Below the pieces are notes generated by a model. That model was not told the DNA's origin and ran no database searches. It saw only the letters and a program-made list of their open reading frames with translations. A stretch of 15,100 nt of DNA from Victivallales bacterium (GTDB lineage: Bacteria > Verrucomicrobiota > Lentisphaeria > Oligosphaerales > Lenti-02): contig JABGQJ010000110.1 of NCBI GenBank assembly GCA_018648945.1, positions 1 through 15,100 of the forward strand, given 5' to 3'. Positions within the stretch are counted from its first letter, which is position 1. Each line of letters starts with the position of its first letter. Made by a program: the position numbers and the translations under genes. Positions 14,469 to 15,100 of the stretch are shown in pieces.

Positions 14469-15100
14469 TCGCAAGCAAGCCGAAAGGCGAGGACGGCTAC
14501 TTCTGCCTGATGCTGACCCCCGGCAAGGAGCTCGAAGCCGTCAGCGACCAGGGCATGGACTACGTGTTTGTCCTCGACGTCTCCGGTCGCATGCGGGAGG
14601 ATGGCAAGATCGGTCTCTCCCGCAACTCCGTGGCTGAGTTTGTCAACGTCCTTGGCGACAAGGACCGGTTCGAGCTCATCGCCTTCAACATGGCCCCCAA
14701 AGGGCTCTTTGGCAGCCTGGCCACTCCGAGCGAACAGACGAAGCAGCAGGCGCGCGCTTTCCTCGACGCACAGCGCCCTGGCGGCTCCACCATCTTGCGG
14801 ACCGCCATCTCCCAAGCCTATCAGCATGCCGATAGCGACCGGTCCCTGAACGTGGTCATTCTGAGCGACGGCATGACCGAGAGGACCGAGCGCACGCAAC
14901 TGCTAAAGATCATCCAGCAACGCCCGGCCTCTGCCCGCGTGTTCTGCATCGGGGTCGGCAACGAGGTCGATCGCGGGCTCCTGCGCACCCTCGCCGAAGA
15001 CGCTGGCGGGCTGACTGCTTTCGTCTCGCAGGGCGATGACTTCCAGCGCCAGGCCCGGGCGTTCCGCCGCAAACTGCTGCGTCCGGTGGCCGGCGGCGTG
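14342..15100 (+). CDS. VIT-VWA protein, continuation with von Willebrand A domain (partial, runs off window)
   Basis: Continuation of the gene starting at 13692, read in the -1 frame and open to the window end. The join is seamless in family terms: SPSHPADF is followed by FVSHTAEFLQASLE, then PKGEDGYFCLMLTP and DYVFVLDVSGRM at the start of the VWA domain. Metal-site elements: DVSGR (14576-14590) instead of the usual D-x-S-x-S, GGSTI with the expected Thr (14789-14791), and ILSDGM with the expected Asp (14867-14869). VARVFCIGVGNEVDRGLLRTLA-like sequence matches the later VWA strands. Such proteins are thought to bind partners at the cell surface or periplasm. It has no start of its own; if the frameshift is real, this part may not be made. 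Confidence 0.82.

Overview
GC-rich, densely coded bacterial chromosomal DNA. The organism is probably a diderm (Gram-negative-type) bacterium: there is an N-terminal lipobox protein, a secreted SurA/PrsA-like parvulin and an MreC. The mix of an intracellular GH36-type alpha-galactosidase, a BNR/Asp-box propeller protein, an aldo/keto reductase fused to a ferredoxin domain and a VIT-VWA protein is what one often meets in Planctomycetota, Verrucomicrobiota/Lentisphaerota, Armatimonadota or Hydrogenedentota. That placement is inference; the window holds no rRNA or marker gene that fixes the phylum.

Layout. (1) Positions 21-5866, minus strand: a five-gene co-directional run read from right to left: RNase PH (rph), a secreted protein of unknown function with a Pro/Ala/Lys-rich tail, mreC, a GH36-type alpha-galactosidase and an aldo/keto reductase with two 4Fe-4S motifs. 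Gaps are 23, 109, 35 and 57 nt, so one long operon is plausible although the functions are mixed. (2) Positions 5968-8875, plus strand: a tightly coupled three-gene operon (lipoprotein, parvulin-type peptidyl-prolyl isomerase, class I SAM methyltransferase) joined by two 4-nt start/stop overlaps. It diverges from rph across a 101-nt intergenic region and is closed by a compact cloverleaf-like set of inverted repeats. (3) 9014-9601, plus: an HD-domain protein, convergent with (4) 9657-10982, minus: a BNR/Asp-box beta-propeller protein. (5) 11470-13102, minus: a two-gene operon of unknown function (a 96-aa protein overlapping a 451-aa coiled-coil protein) ending in a strong intrinsic terminator. 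(6) 13253-13326, minus: tRNA-Cys(GCA) with encoded CCA. (7) 13692 to the window end, plus: a VIT-VWA protein whose reading frame is broken by an apparent 1-nt deletion near 14349.

Working picture: region 1 combines housekeeping (tRNA/RNA 3'-end processing, cell shape) with carbohydrate use; the galactosidase and reductase at its distal end could serve sugar catabolism. Region 2 looks like an envelope-protein maturation unit. The least explained piece is region 5. I saw no clear defence system, CRISPR array, insertion sequence or phage gene, so any claim of a new system rests on that unrecognised coiled-coil operon and on the inverted-repeat cluster at 8858-8926.
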